The notes beneath the pieces were generated by a model. The model was not told the DNA's origin, did not search any database, and saw only the letters and a list, made by a program, of their open reading frames with translations. A program made the translations under genes and the position numbers. A stretch of 64,000 nt of DNA from Siphonodentalium dalli (lineage: Eukaryota > Mollusca > Scaphopoda > Gadilida > Siphonodentaliidae), in the NCBI GenBank assembly GCA_032622095.1, contig CP136068.1, forward strand, positions 161,591,465 to 161,655,464. The letters run 5' to 3'. Numbering within the stretch: the stretch's first letter is position 1; each line of letters opens with the position of its first letter. Of this stretch, positions 53,357 through 64,000 are shown piece after piece.

Positions 53357-53900
53357 GTTAGTGGCTATTTACGGTAACATCAATGGATTCGTTTTACAAG
53401 CTGTCATTGTATTGCATATCTCCAACCAATTCCAATGAGATATGATGACCATGATTAGACAAATACCAACGTTTCTACATAAAGATAAATAACCCTGGAA
53501 TGAAGAAAGCAAATGAAACCAATTAAAACTTCTTTGACAGTCCTCATCATGGTGGACACCCATTGACTGGGGACCAGCATCGAGAGCGATAAAATGTGCC
53601 ACTTCTCCCTACGTTTGGTTCAGGAAGAAGTGATCTCTCTCTCTCATATACCAGTATATGCATATGTCCCAACAGTATGCTTAAAGAATATTTGCTGATT
53701 ATAAGTGTGTTCTTACTCACTATAACCGTTTTACAAATGGGTTCTCGTGTTGCATAATACTTAATGGATCATAGCATGTTGAGACTGATGTGTAAAACTG
53801 AACTTAACCCTTTATAGAGCCCCACATAGACTGGAGCAGACGACACTCTGCAGTGCATGCTTCCATCTGTGTGAGGCTCCCTGTGGGATAAATCTCTTAA
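53357..53900. repeat. No gene; fragment of a hairpin MITE
   Basis: TTAACCCTTTATAGAGCCCC at 53804 starts a short piggyBac-like fragment with GACTGGAGCAG, ending at TTAA next to the family A copy. CTGATGTGTAAAACTGAACT at 53785 recurs at 54302. The minus-strand ORF 53369-53602 has no signature. Confidence 0.5.
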
Positions 53901-54301
53901 TTAACCCTTTACCCAACAAACCGGCCAAAAACGCCCAAATAAAGCTTCAACAGCCTACAATATATTCGGTCTGTCTCAATAACACCATACAAATATGGAT
54001 ATCATTGGAACCGGTTCGTTGACCACATTGTGATGGTTACAGTTATGCCCTGTGCCAATGCATTCTCTTATATATGCGAGTCGACCATAGGTCGCCTCGC
54101 ATATATAAGAGAATGCATTGGCATAAAAACACTTTTTACTATTTTTTTTTACATTCTTTAACAATTTTTATAATATTTTTCTACATTCTTTGACAATTTT
54201 ATCATTTTTAATATGTGTTAAGCCAATGCATTCTCTTATATATGCGAGGCGACCTATGGTCGACTCGCATATATAAGAGAATGCATTGGCACAGGGCCGT
54301 T
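53901..54301 (-). mobile_element. piggyBac-like twin-hairpin MITE (family A), copy 3
   Basis: Inverted orientation: TTAACCCTTTACCCAACA then CCGGCCAAAAA at 53901. Hairpins lie at about 54053-54122 and 54223-54291. The far end after GGCACAGGGCCGTTCTG is replaced by other sequence, so one terminal repeat is lost. Confidence 0.82.
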
Positions 54302-54494
54302 CTGATGTGTAAAACTGAACTTCAGCCATTATGACTTCTCCCTGATTACCGTCTACTTCTCCCTAACAAGCCAACCAGGCTGGTCCCTCGTATTGACATA
54401 TGATTGAGTGTTGGAAATTTCCTGAGATATGTGTATGGACAGACAAAACAAAATCAACATTATCATAAATGAAGGAGAATAACTCTAGAATGGA

Positions 54495-55560
54495 CGAGAG
54501 GCCGATCACGATCGGCAGACCCCTCCCTTGGCGATTGTTAATTACTATGATCGGAATCATAAATGAGAGTTTTGACGTTGAATTATAGAGTACACTGTTA
54601 TGTATTGTAAAAGACAAATGTACACAACACAAAATATTGGAATTTATGAGTCACTCGCATTATATAAGAGAATGCACTGGTGCATGATGTGTAATGCTGC
54701 ACCACCACAGCTATGGGTTAAATGTGAAAAGGTGACCTGAACATGGAATACTTGGGTTAAGAGTCCAATTTAAGTTTACAATGAAAATGTATCAAATTCT
54801 ACCAACAACAAGATAAGCCAACTCACTGCTAACCCATTAATATCAATTATATAGCAGAGCTGTCAACAAATCACAGGCATTGTTTGTATTGAAGGCTGGC
54901 ATCTCTATTAAACAAATAACATTTATAATGACCTCAGACCATCTGTAGAGTGATATACAATGCAGCACAGATGTTCTAGTCTACTGTTAATATCATGTGA
55001 TGTGCATTGTTGAAACTTTTTAAAATTAGATACCATAGCTTTCTTTAGCTGCACATTTGCATAAGAGACTTCAGAAAATAATATAGCTTTATCAATAGCT
55101 AAGTAGTGCAAAGGCATGGGATGAAATTGGTGAATTTGGTTTAATGTCGCTCCAAACAAATTTACCAGTATATAACACAAGATTGTGGACCGATTTAAAC
55201 CATATTGGTGTGGTTATTCGGGGTACCCTTGACAGTTATAATGGAGTTAGTTTTTCAAATTTTGTTAACATTAAATTTTTTTTTTTAATTATTTAACCAA
55301 AAAATATTTTATTATATATTTTTTTTATTTATTTATTTAAATATTGAGCAAGGAATTCAATCTAAATTTGTGCTGAGAAATTCATATAAAAAATTGGTTC
55401 CGATCAGTTAGAAAATATTTGAGTTATCGCACCATGCGTAAAGTGTCTATGGACAGACAGACAGACAGACATACAGACGGACGGACTGATGGACTAATGA
55501 CGAGTGGTCAATCCGGACATCGACACTATGTTTACCATACCATGGTATGGGTAAACATAA
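54495..55560 (+). mobile_element. Helentron-like repeat, copy 1
   Basis: 5' end CGAGAGGCCGATCACGATCG contains the hairpin GCCGATC-AC-GATCGGC. The 3' end has GACAGACAGAC tracts, CGAGTGGTCAATCCGGACA and the subterminal hairpin GTTTACCATA-CCATGG-TATGGGTAAAC. Homologous along its length to 58552-59745. Hairpins at both ends and no target duplication fit Helentron/pearl-type non-autonomous elements (inference). Confidence 0.6.
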
Positions 55561-55659
55561 AAATGTGAACAACACCGGTTGACACTTCATTGAAAGTCCT
55601 TATGATAGTGAACATATATATATGCCAAATTTCATCAAGATCCTACAACCCATGGCTGA
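55561..55659. other. Junction between two repeats
   Basis: GTGAACAACACCGGTTGACA..TTCATTGAAAGTCC; a similar block occurs at 57740-57800. No coding signal. Confidence 0.4.
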
Positions 55660-57710
55660 GATACGCAAGCGGACATGCAAAAACACAAGACAGTCAAAGA
55701 CTGTGTGGTCGCCCACCAGACTGTAAAAACTGATAAGACTCTAAACAGGATATGTGGCTAGAGAGGCTTCATGTATGTAGATCAGTGAATATCTACCTTT
55801 AAATTACCAACTGTACACTACTGATCACCCCCCCCCTCATTCAGCTCAACATGTCCCCTCCCGACCGGGCTGCAGACTCCCAAGTCTTAGGTTGGAATTT
55901 CACAACCGACATCTCAAACTTTCTAAATTGTTGGAAATTTCCAATCTCACAAGCGCCTTTTTATAAAACCATTTAGACATGTTTAATGCCCAATTATCCA
56001 TGGACCCAAAAACACTATATGTATGTCAGATTAATCAGTCAGGTAGTTCCAAGGTAGATGTTTTAATGAATTTTTTATTTTAATTATTTTATTAGACACA
56101 AAAGTGCTAAGTCCCCATAGCCCAGCCATTTCTTAACGGGTTGACCTCATGTTAACAAATCTGAATCTCAGTCACTAAAGGATCCTCCATACTATATCTA
56201 AGCTAAATAGCCCAACCTCTCTTGAGAATACATTTTAAGTATTACTATGGAGACATACGGTTATGTCCCTGGTCTCACCATATTTAACCTGGTGACCCCA
56301 TCTGAATAAATTTGAATCCCAGACACCAAAGAACCCTTCATACTAAATATCAGTAAAATAAACCTGATGGTCCGTGTGAAGGAAGCATATTAAGAGGAAA
56401 AATGTCCTTTGCTTGGCCCCTATTTGACCAGGTCACCCCATTTGAAAAAAATCTGAACTACATTCACCAAAGGACCCTTCATACCAAATATGAACCCATT
56501 CAACCTGATGGTACATGGGAAGTCGTTTTTAAGAATTACTATGGAGGGCAAGAATTATGGCCCTGGCTTCGCAACCATTTGACAGAGTGACTTCATTTGA
56601 ACAAATCTGAATGTGAGTCACCTAGGGAACATCCACACCAAATATGAACCCATTCAGTCTTATGATCTAGAGAAGATGTTCAATGAATTGTTGACAGATG
56701 GATGGACGGACAGACAGATGAATATGTGACAGATGAGAAGTGATGACTAGAGCTTCGTCTCATGTGAGCTACAATATTACATTTCATTGAACAAATATGT
56801 CAATCACCCCCCCCCCCCCCCCAACACTGTGGGGACATTCCTGCGAGAATATGACATACATGATTTATTTGAATGCCTGACTACATTAGCTTAACAAAAT
56901 TGCCATGACCTTGAAAGACAGTGCATTCCATTCATGAAACCATCAGCTACCAGTATGTCTTGAGGAGAGGTGTTGACATTTAGATAATTAGGTTTTAACG
57001 ACTGCACAAACAGCTTTGTGATACTCCTACAGCTGGGATGATCTAGGCAGAGATAATATGGCATGGTACAGCGTGGTGTGGCATGGACAGGAGGTGGGTG
57101 GGGGAGAGTTGGGTGGGGTAGCTGTGATGTGTCTAAAAAAAAAATCAAAGGTCAAAATGCAAAAATGTAATTTTGTTTTTAGAGTTATGTCCCTGGCTCT
57201 GCCCCTATTTGACCCAGTGACTCTATTTGAACAAATCTGAACCCCAGTCGCCCAAGGTCCATCCGTACCAAATATAAGCTAAATCGGCCCAATATTTTTT
57301 GAGAAGAAGTCATTCTAAGAATTACTATGAGTTATGGCCCTGGTTTCTCAACTAATTGACCGGGTGACCTCATTTGAACAAAACTGAACACCAGTCACCC
57401 AAGGACCCTCCATACCAAATATTAGCTAAATCGGCCGAATGGTTCTGGACAAGAAGTCGTTGTAAGAATTACTATGGAGGAATAGAGTTATGGCCCTGGT
57501 TTCGCAACTATTTGACCCAGTGACCTCATTTGAACAAATCTGAATGAGAGTCACCTAGGGAACATCCACACCAAATATGAACCAATTCGGTCTTACGGTT
57601 CCAGAGGAGAAGATGTTCAAAGAATTGTTGACGGATGGACGGACGGACGGACGAGGATTGATGGCTATAGCTCCACCGCAGACTTCGTCTCAGGTGAGCT
57701 AAAAACCCAA
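55660..57710 (+). mobile_element. AGCTCACC-family element, ~2 kb, copy 1
   Basis: GACAGTCAAAGACTGTG near the start, CCAACCTAAGACTTGGGAG complement region at 55875-55920, C16 tract at 56807-56822, several ~165-170 bp degenerate units (TTTGAACAAATCTGAA, AAGAATTACTATGGAG, TTATGGCCCTGG), a GGAC tract, and the end GACTTCGTCTCAGGTGAGCT. An internal copy of the end at 56690-56770 suggests two elements in tandem. Confidence 0.75.
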
Positions 57711-58177
57711 TATTTGCAGATGAATAATTCTTGAACGGAGAATGCGAACAATACCGTTTCACACTTCGTTGAAAGTCCTCGTTTCACACTTCGTTGAAAG
57801 CACTTAACACTTTTGATGCTACCCAGCATAACAACAGGACGTCCCAGTGCCACGATGTTGAAATAAGCTGGGAATTTCTTGCCAGTATGCATGTTTGGCA
57901 TTGACTGGATAATTCCCAATAATACACGTTTGGCATCAAAAGAGTTAATATGATGATGAACATCTATAACGCTCCAATCTAGAGGTCACACTGAAGATCC
58001 ATACGAAGTTTGGTGATGATTGGATGAGGGATGTGGTCTGTAGGGTGTGCCAAAAGATTTAGCCATGCAAAGACTAAAATCCAAGATGGCTGCCAGCGAC
58101 CATGTTTTTCATCGAAAATTGTTCAAATTTGATAGCTCCCATCTAGAGGTGATCACAATTATGCCTACAAAATTTAT
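57711..58177. other. No gene
   Basis: TTTCACACTTCGTTGAAAG is tandemly duplicated at 57749-57800. AAATCCAAGATGGCTGCC at 58077 resembles the ATGGC motif of the foldback arms. Confidence 0.4.
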
Positions 58178-58400
58178 CGAGAGGCCGATCACGATTGGCA
58201 GATGTTTAACCCATACCTTGGCGATACCGATTAGCCATTTTAATAAATCCTTACACCAACCTTTTCATGAGTGCAAAAGTTTCAACAATTCACACCTTAC
58301 TATTGAGTTGAATCAGACTTACTGGGCACCTTGCTCACATAAGCACAATAGGAACATGGATGTGGCATTCGATTTCAACCAGATATGTCTTATAGAGTGA
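58178..58400 (+). mobile_element. 5' fragment of the Helentron-like repeat, then unassigned sequence
   Basis: CGAGAGGCCGATCACGATTG, GCAGATGTTTAACCCATACC at 58178-58230 matches the 5' ends at 54495 and 58552. The overlapping ORF 58047-58400 is not supported. Confidence 0.5.
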
Positions 58401-58410
58401 TTAAGCTAAA

Positions 58411-60001
58411 TAACCCTTTACCCAACAGAAGGGCCCTGTGCCAATGCATTCTCTTATATATGCGAGTCGACCATAGGTCGCCTCGCATATATAAGAGAAT
58501 GCATTGGCTTAACACATTAAAAATTATAAAATTGTTAAAGAATGTAAGAAACGAGAGGCCGATCACGATCGGCAGATGTTAACCCATCCCTTGGCGATAA
58601 AAATTTAATATGATCGGATAAATGAGAGTTTTGGTGTTGAATTATAGAGTATACTGTTATGTACTATTATAGACAAATTGGAATTTATGGGTCACTGGCA
58701 TTTATATAAGAGAATGCACTGGTACAGGATCTGTAATGCTAAACCACCACAGCCAGCAAGTCCGTGGGTTAAATGTGTAGGTGTGACCTGGACATGGAAT
58801 ACTTGGGTTAAGAGAGTCAAATTTAAGTTTACAATAATAATGTGTCCTAGTAAACAGATAAGCAACCTCACCACTGACCCATTAATATCAATTATATAGC
58901 ACAGCTGTCAAAAAATCACAGGAATTGTTTATGTTGAACACTGACCTCTATTAAACCAATAACAATTATAATGATATCAGACCATCTGAAGATATAACTC
59001 TGCAGCACAGATGTCCAAGTCTACTGTTAATATCATGTGATGTTTATTGTTGAATCTTATTTTAAATTAGATACCATAGCCTTCTTTATCAGATTATTTG
59101 CACATTGGCATAAGAAACATCAGAAAATAATATAGCTTTATCAATAGCTAAGTAGTCCAAATGCAATTGGTGAATTAATTAAAAAATTAAAGGGACACAT
59201 TGGAAATCTTTTTATCAACTTGTATCATAATCATCAATATCTAAATGAAAACAAATGACAATGTCAATGACATTTTTTTTATTGTTATTATAAAAGTTAA
59301 AAATAATTTTTTTTTTAAATCGATTTTTTTTTTCAATTTTTTTTTAAATGGTCATAACTCCTTTAAAATAAATCGGATCAAACCCATATTCGAACTAGAT
59401 CTGTATTTTGGGCTGTGAAACTCACATACCAAATTTGGTTCCAATCAGATAAAAAATTGTTTGAGTTATGGCAGAATGTGTGAATTCTAAGTCGAAAAAG
59501 GGCCATAACTCTGTAACAAAAACTCGGATCAAACCCAAATTCGAACTCGATCTGTATTTTGGGCTGATATACCCATATACAAAATTTGCTTCTGATTGGA
59601 TAGAAAATGTTTGAGTTATCGCATTACACGTGAAGTGTCTACGGACGGACAGACGGACGGACAGACGGACGGACGGACGGACGAACGACGAGTGGTCAAT
59701 CCGGACAACGACACTATGTTTACCATACATGGTATGGGTAAACATAAAAATGGTAAAAAGTGTTAAAAAAAGATTTTGTTTAGGCCAATTCATTCTCTTA
59801 TATATGCGAGGCGACCTATGGTCGACTCGCATATATAAGAGAATGCATTGGCACAGGGCATAACTGTAACTATCACAATGTGGTCAAGGAGCCGGTTCCA
59901 ATGGTATCCATATTTGTATGGTTCTATTGAGACAGACCGAAGATATTTTAGGCTGTTGAAGCTTTATTTGGCCGGTTTTGGCCGGTTTGTTGGGTAAAGG
60001 G
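58411..60001 (+). mobile_element. piggyBac-like twin-hairpin MITE (family A), copy 4, interrupted
   Basis: Left part 58411-58551 (AACCCTTTACCCAACAG, first hairpin 58439-58507), right part from about 59746 to 60001 (second hairpin 59784-59851, right end TGTTGGGTAAAGGG, TTAA at 60002-60005). The spacer A-tract is split by the Helentron-like insertion. TTAAGCTAAAT occurs on both outer sides (58401-58411 and 60002-60012). Confidence 0.87.
58552..59745 (+). mobile_element. Helentron-like repeat, copy 2, nested in the MITE
   Basis: Inserted in the spacer A6 of the family A MITE: GTAAGAAA joins CGAGAGGCC at 58552, and ..GGGTAAACAT joins AAAAATGG at 59746. The 5' hairpin GCCGATC-AC-GATCGGC and 3' subterminal hairpin match copy 1. 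The 3' third has two ~130 bp units (TCATAACTCYKTAAMA, GGATCAAACCCAWATTCGAA, TTTGAGTTATSGCA) and a GGAC/AGAC tract. ORFs 59422-59832 and 59630-59863 are shadows. Confidence 0.72.
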
Positions 60002-60005
60002 TTAA

Positions 60006-60829
60006 GCTAAATCCATAGTCAGAAAGATGCACCATATCAGTTAAAGACCAAATAGTTAAGATATTATGCAGATAAACATCATAGCAATTCCATTTATTTG
60101 CTTATCACATTGGAATGTGAGACATAACATATTATGTTTTTTTTATTATTGTTATTTTTGTATTATGTTTTGTGTTAGCTGCATATTAAAAATTCATGGG
60201 ATCATTTAGATGGGAGAAAAGGGTTAATATTTCCCATTAATAAAACAATCAATACATGAACAACTATACAAGTGAGGGATGTATAGATCTGGATATAAAA
60301 TGATTGATAATGATTGGATATAAAATATTTTAATGCTGAATTTTTAGATAGCTAGAGGTACTTGTATGAGATTGGTCAGATTGAAAATAGATTCATTACA
60401 TTGGATAGCATACTGTATGACCATGGAATGGGTAGGGTTAATTTTCTTCTAAGCTAAACATTGGAAAGAGCATGAATGTAAACAGCGGAAATATAATTAA
60501 AGTTATGGTTAATATCTTCAAACCAATCTATACCAAATTATATACAGGTGAAGAATGTATCATCATTAACATGGATGCAATTATATATGTAGTGATCATG
60601 TGAAGAATATCTAGTTATCACATTGTGTCAACAGGATTGGTGGAGGATGTTAATATTTTTAAGCAAATAAACCAAATGACCCTCACTATGCAGGTTAGGG
60701 GTGTGTTATCATAAACTATGCCAAGAACTATAAACATAATCAATGGAAATATTTGAGTTATGAAATCGGATAGAATGGGGTTAATCTTACCCAAACTAAT
60801 GAACTGATAAACACAAAAAAGTCTATAAC
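60006..60829. other. No recognised feature
   Basis: A+T-rich; matches none of the families described here. Confidence 0.45.
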
Positions 60830-63514
60830 AAGACAGTCAAAGACTGTGGGGTCGCTCACCAGACTGCAAAGACTGATAAGACTGGGACTCTTGAGACCAT
60901 AACAGTCAGAACTTTTCATAATCACTTTAAAAGAAGTAGATCTAAACAAGATATGTGGCTAGAGAGGCTTCATGTCGATCGGTGAACATCTACCTTTAAA
61001 TTACCAATGGAACACTACAGATCCCCCCCTCCAGCTCAACATATCCCCTCCTGACCGGGCTCCAGACTCCCAAGTCTTAGGTTGGAATTTCACAACTGAC
61101 GTCTCAAACTTTCTCAATTGTTCGAAATTTCCAATCTCACAGCACCTTTTTATAAACTATTTAGACATGTTTGAAGCCCAATTAGCCATGGATCCGAAAA
61201 CACCATATATATATATGTCAGATTAATCAGTCAGGTAGTCCCAATGTAGATGTTTTAAGTGAAGTCCCCATAGCCCCGTCATTTCTTAACAGGTTGACCT
61301 CATGTTAACAAATCAGAATCTCAGTCACTAAAGGATCCTCCATACTATATGTAAGCTAAATAGTCCAACCTCTCTTGAGAAGACATTTTAAGTATTACTA
61401 TAGAGACATACAGTTATGTCCCTGGTCCCACTCTATTTAATCTGGTGACCCCATCTGAATAAATTTGAATCCCAGACACCAAAGAACCCTTCATACTGAA
61501 TATCAGTAAAATAGACCTGATGGTCTGTGTGAAGGAAGCATATTAAGAGGAAAACTGTCCTTTGCTTGGCCCCTAGTTGACCAGGTGACCCCATTTAAAA
61601 CAAATGACCCCCATTTGAAAAAAATCTGAACTCCGGGTCACCCAAGGACCCTTCATACCAAATATGAACCCATTCAACCTGATGGTACGGCAGAATAAGT
61701 AGTTTTTAAGAATTACTATGGAGGGCAAGAGTTATGGCCCTGCCTTCATAACCATTTGGCAGAGTGACCTCATTTGAACAAATCTGAATGTGAGTCACCT
61801 AGGGAACATCCACACCAAATATGAACCCATTCAGTCTAGAGAAGATGTGAGCTCAAAAATTACATTTCATTGAACAAATCGTAAATCACCCCCCCCCCCC
61901 CCAACACAGTAGGGACATCCCTGCAAGAATATGACATACATGATTTATTTGAATGTCTGACTATATTGGCTTAACAAAATTTCCATGACCTTGAAAGCCA
62001 GTGCATTCTCTTTTATATGGGAGGCTTCCCATGGGAGCATATATAAGAGAATGCACAAGCAAATGGTCTTCATTGCTCTCACCAGCACAACTCTGGTCAT
62101 GAAATGGCTAATATTAATAGTAAAAATAAACTTTATCTGTCAAACAGGTAATTTGTATCTGAGATAAACATGGGATAAAATTCCATTCATAAAGCCACTA
62201 TCAGCTACCAGAATGTATGGGAGACCTGTTGACATGGAGATAATTAATGATGGCACAAACATTTTGCAGAGCAATACCACTGTATTGTGTTACTCCTACA
62301 GCTGTGATCAAAACAAGGATTTTAATGGGGTGAAGTATGCAGAGATAATATGGTATGGTACAGCATGGTGTGGCATGGACAGGAGGTGGGGTGGGGCAGG
62401 TAGCTGTGATGTGTCTAAAAAAAATCAAAGATCAAAATGCAAAAATGTAATTTTTTGTATTTAGAGTTATGTCCCTGGCTCTGCCCCTATTTGACCCAGT
62501 GACCCAATTTGAAAAAACTCCATGGACCCATTAGGTCCCTCCGTACCAAATATAAGCTAAATCGGCCCAATCTTTTTTGAGAAGATGTTATTCTAAGAAT
62601 TACTATGAGGAATCGAGTTATGGCCCTGGTTTCTCAACTAATCAACCTGGTGACCTCATTTGAACAAATCTGAACCCTAGTCATTCAAGAACCCCTCATA
62701 CCAAATATAAGCTAAATCGGACCAATGGTTCTATACAAGAAGTTGTTTTAAGAAATACTATGGAGGGAAAGAGTTATGGCCCTGGCTTGGCAACTATTTG
62801 ACCCAGTGACCTCAATTGAACAAATCTGAATGAGAGTCACCTAGGGAACATCCACACCAAATATGAACCCATTCTGTCCAACGGAATCAGAGGAGAAGAT
62901 GTTCAAAGAATTGTTGACGGACGGATGGACGGACGTACCAACAAATGGGTAGATATGTGGCTTCGACCTATGTGGCTAGAAATGGTAATGTGGCTTTAGT
63001 TTTTATGTGGCTTCTCAAGTAGCCATAAAATTTTAAGTGGCTATCAAGTAGTAGATAGTGATAAAACTCCAGATTATGGATTCATAACATGTTGGAATTA
63101 TAGCAGAAGCTGATTAAAACTCAAAAACTTGCTCACAGCAACTGGGACAGTGGAATAGGAGAAACTGACAGGTCCGTGATTGGGTGGCTAGCCACATAAA
63201 TGTCTTGTCAGTGTCCGACATCTCCTATTGACGGGTCATGGATGTCTAAATCGATGGACTTTTTTTTCTCCAAATTTTGAGTGACTACAAAATTAAATAA
63301 GCTGATTAGGCCAAATAGATCATTTTAGAACGTCCATCTGAAAGCTGTTACTTACGAGGCTAGCCACGCAACGGAAGTTATGCACATAAATATCCATTTT
63401 ACACAATCTTAGCCACATAAGTAGTCATTAGTAAACACGGAAGGACGGCACGACGGACGGACGGATGACGGACGAGGAGTGATGACTATAGCTCCACTGT
63501 CTCAGGTGAGCTAA
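60830..63514 (+). mobile_element. AGCTCACC-family element, ~2.7 kb, copy 2
   Basis: Direct copy of 55660-57710 in the same order: GACAGTCAAAGACTGTG, GCTAGAGAGGCTTCATGT, CAAGTCTTAGGTTGGAAT, C14 at 61889-61902, ~170 bp units, GGACGGACG tract. About 470 bp of extra sequence (62940-63420, repeating ATGTGGCT and AGCCACATAA) precedes the final CTGTCTCAGGTGAGCT. A degenerate hairpin-MITE piece lies at 61990-62060. Confidence 0.75.
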
Positions 63515-64000
63515 AAAGCATGTCATTGGATTTAGCAAAACCCATACAATAAGTCAGTCCCTAATGTCATGAACCTATTACAACATAGGGGTTAACTCAA
63601 TATTGCACAGAAAATCAGAACTAGCCAGAGTGTAATCAATTAGTTTTGACAGGTTTTATCAACAGACTCTGCCAGAGCAATATTATTTATCTCTATGGTA
63701 TGTAGTGTCCAGTTAAACATTGCCAATAATACACTCTGTGTTATGTGAGATCTTCGCTTCTCACAGTGCAGGCATAATTAAATTACTTTATCATATGTAC
63801 CAAATTTGGTGCTGATCAGATGAAAAATATTTAAGTCAACACAGCTTGGATGAATTCTATTTAAAAACAAGAGCTGAAAGGGTTAACTAAACGATACCAA
63901 AAACCTTACAGAAAAACCTAGGTAAGAAATATGAGGCATATCAGAAGAAAATTGTTTGACTTAGATGCATCAGATAGCATTTGTGTGCAGGGTTAATTAT
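63515..64000. other. No recognised gene
   Basis: Ordinary A+T-rich sequence to the window edge. CCAAATTTGGTGCTGATCAG at 63800 resembles the 3' units of the Helentron-like repeat. Confidence 0.4.

Noticed and set aside
53369..53602. 77-codon minus-strand ORF near the candidate exon
   Set aside because: No family recognised; contains sequence resembling dispersed TTGAAAGTCCT repeats.
58047..58400. 117-codon ORF as a gene
   Set aside because: Runs through the 5' end of the Helentron-like repeat; no domain recognised.
59422..59863. ORFs rich in RTDRRTDRR as an arginine-rich protein
   Set aside because: Translation of the GGAC/AGAC microsatellite and hairpin in the Helentron-like repeat.

Overview
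This is a gene-poor, repeat-dense stretch of an animal nuclear genome. Three things point to a mollusc or a close lophotrochozoan relative. The one clear gene is an intron-containing animal actin. Several regions carry the long repeat family that ends in AGCTCACCTGAG and contains GGTCA/ACTCT/TTCAAAT-rich sub-repeats and CGGA/CGTC tracts, which I associate from general knowledge with bivalve and gastropod genomes. There is also no prokaryotic-style gene packing. The species cannot be named from sequence alone.

Layout. 1-10.3 kb: nested small transposons and minisatellites, with no recognisable gene. 10.3-22.2 kb: large minisatellite blocks (31 bp, ~160 bp, 37 bp, 22 bp, ~195 bp and 49 bp units) and a decayed non-LTR retrotransposon 3' end at about 15 kb. 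22.9-23.6 kb: MITEs. 24.56-31.94 kb: the actin gene on the + strand, with a CArG/TATA-like promoter, three coding exons (24830-24955, 28942-29005, 30513-31453), a 4.0 kb first intron holding five intact CArG boxes, a 1.5 kb second intron holding a 98 bp satellite, and a 3' UTR with polyadenylation signals. 33-36.7 kb: a higher-order tandem array carrying hairpin MITEs. 36.7-45.2 kb: AGCTCACC-family repeats and a ~440 bp tandem repeat, interrupted by a 5.04 kb foldback element with ~2.1 kb inverted arms. 46.4-52.5 kb: an older, damaged relative of that foldback element, itself interrupted by a hAT-like insertion. 52.5-64 kb: two copies of a ~1.1 kb Helentron-like repeat, one of them inserted inside a piggyBac-like MITE, and two direct copies of the AGCTCACC-family element.

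The most informative material is the mobile DNA. Several elements sit inside other repeats that also occur uninterrupted here, so exact ends and target-site duplications can be read directly: TAT for the foldback, 9 bp for the 1352-4010 element, 8 bp for the hAT-like element, and TTAA for the twin-hairpin MITEs. Two regulatory observations stand out: the array of SRF-type CArG boxes in actin intron 1, and a minisatellite 9 kb upstream that repeats a perfect CArG box.

The actin gene is secure. A possible signal-peptide exon at 53.2 kb is weak. No CRISPR array, rRNA gene, intact tRNA or intact transposase was found.
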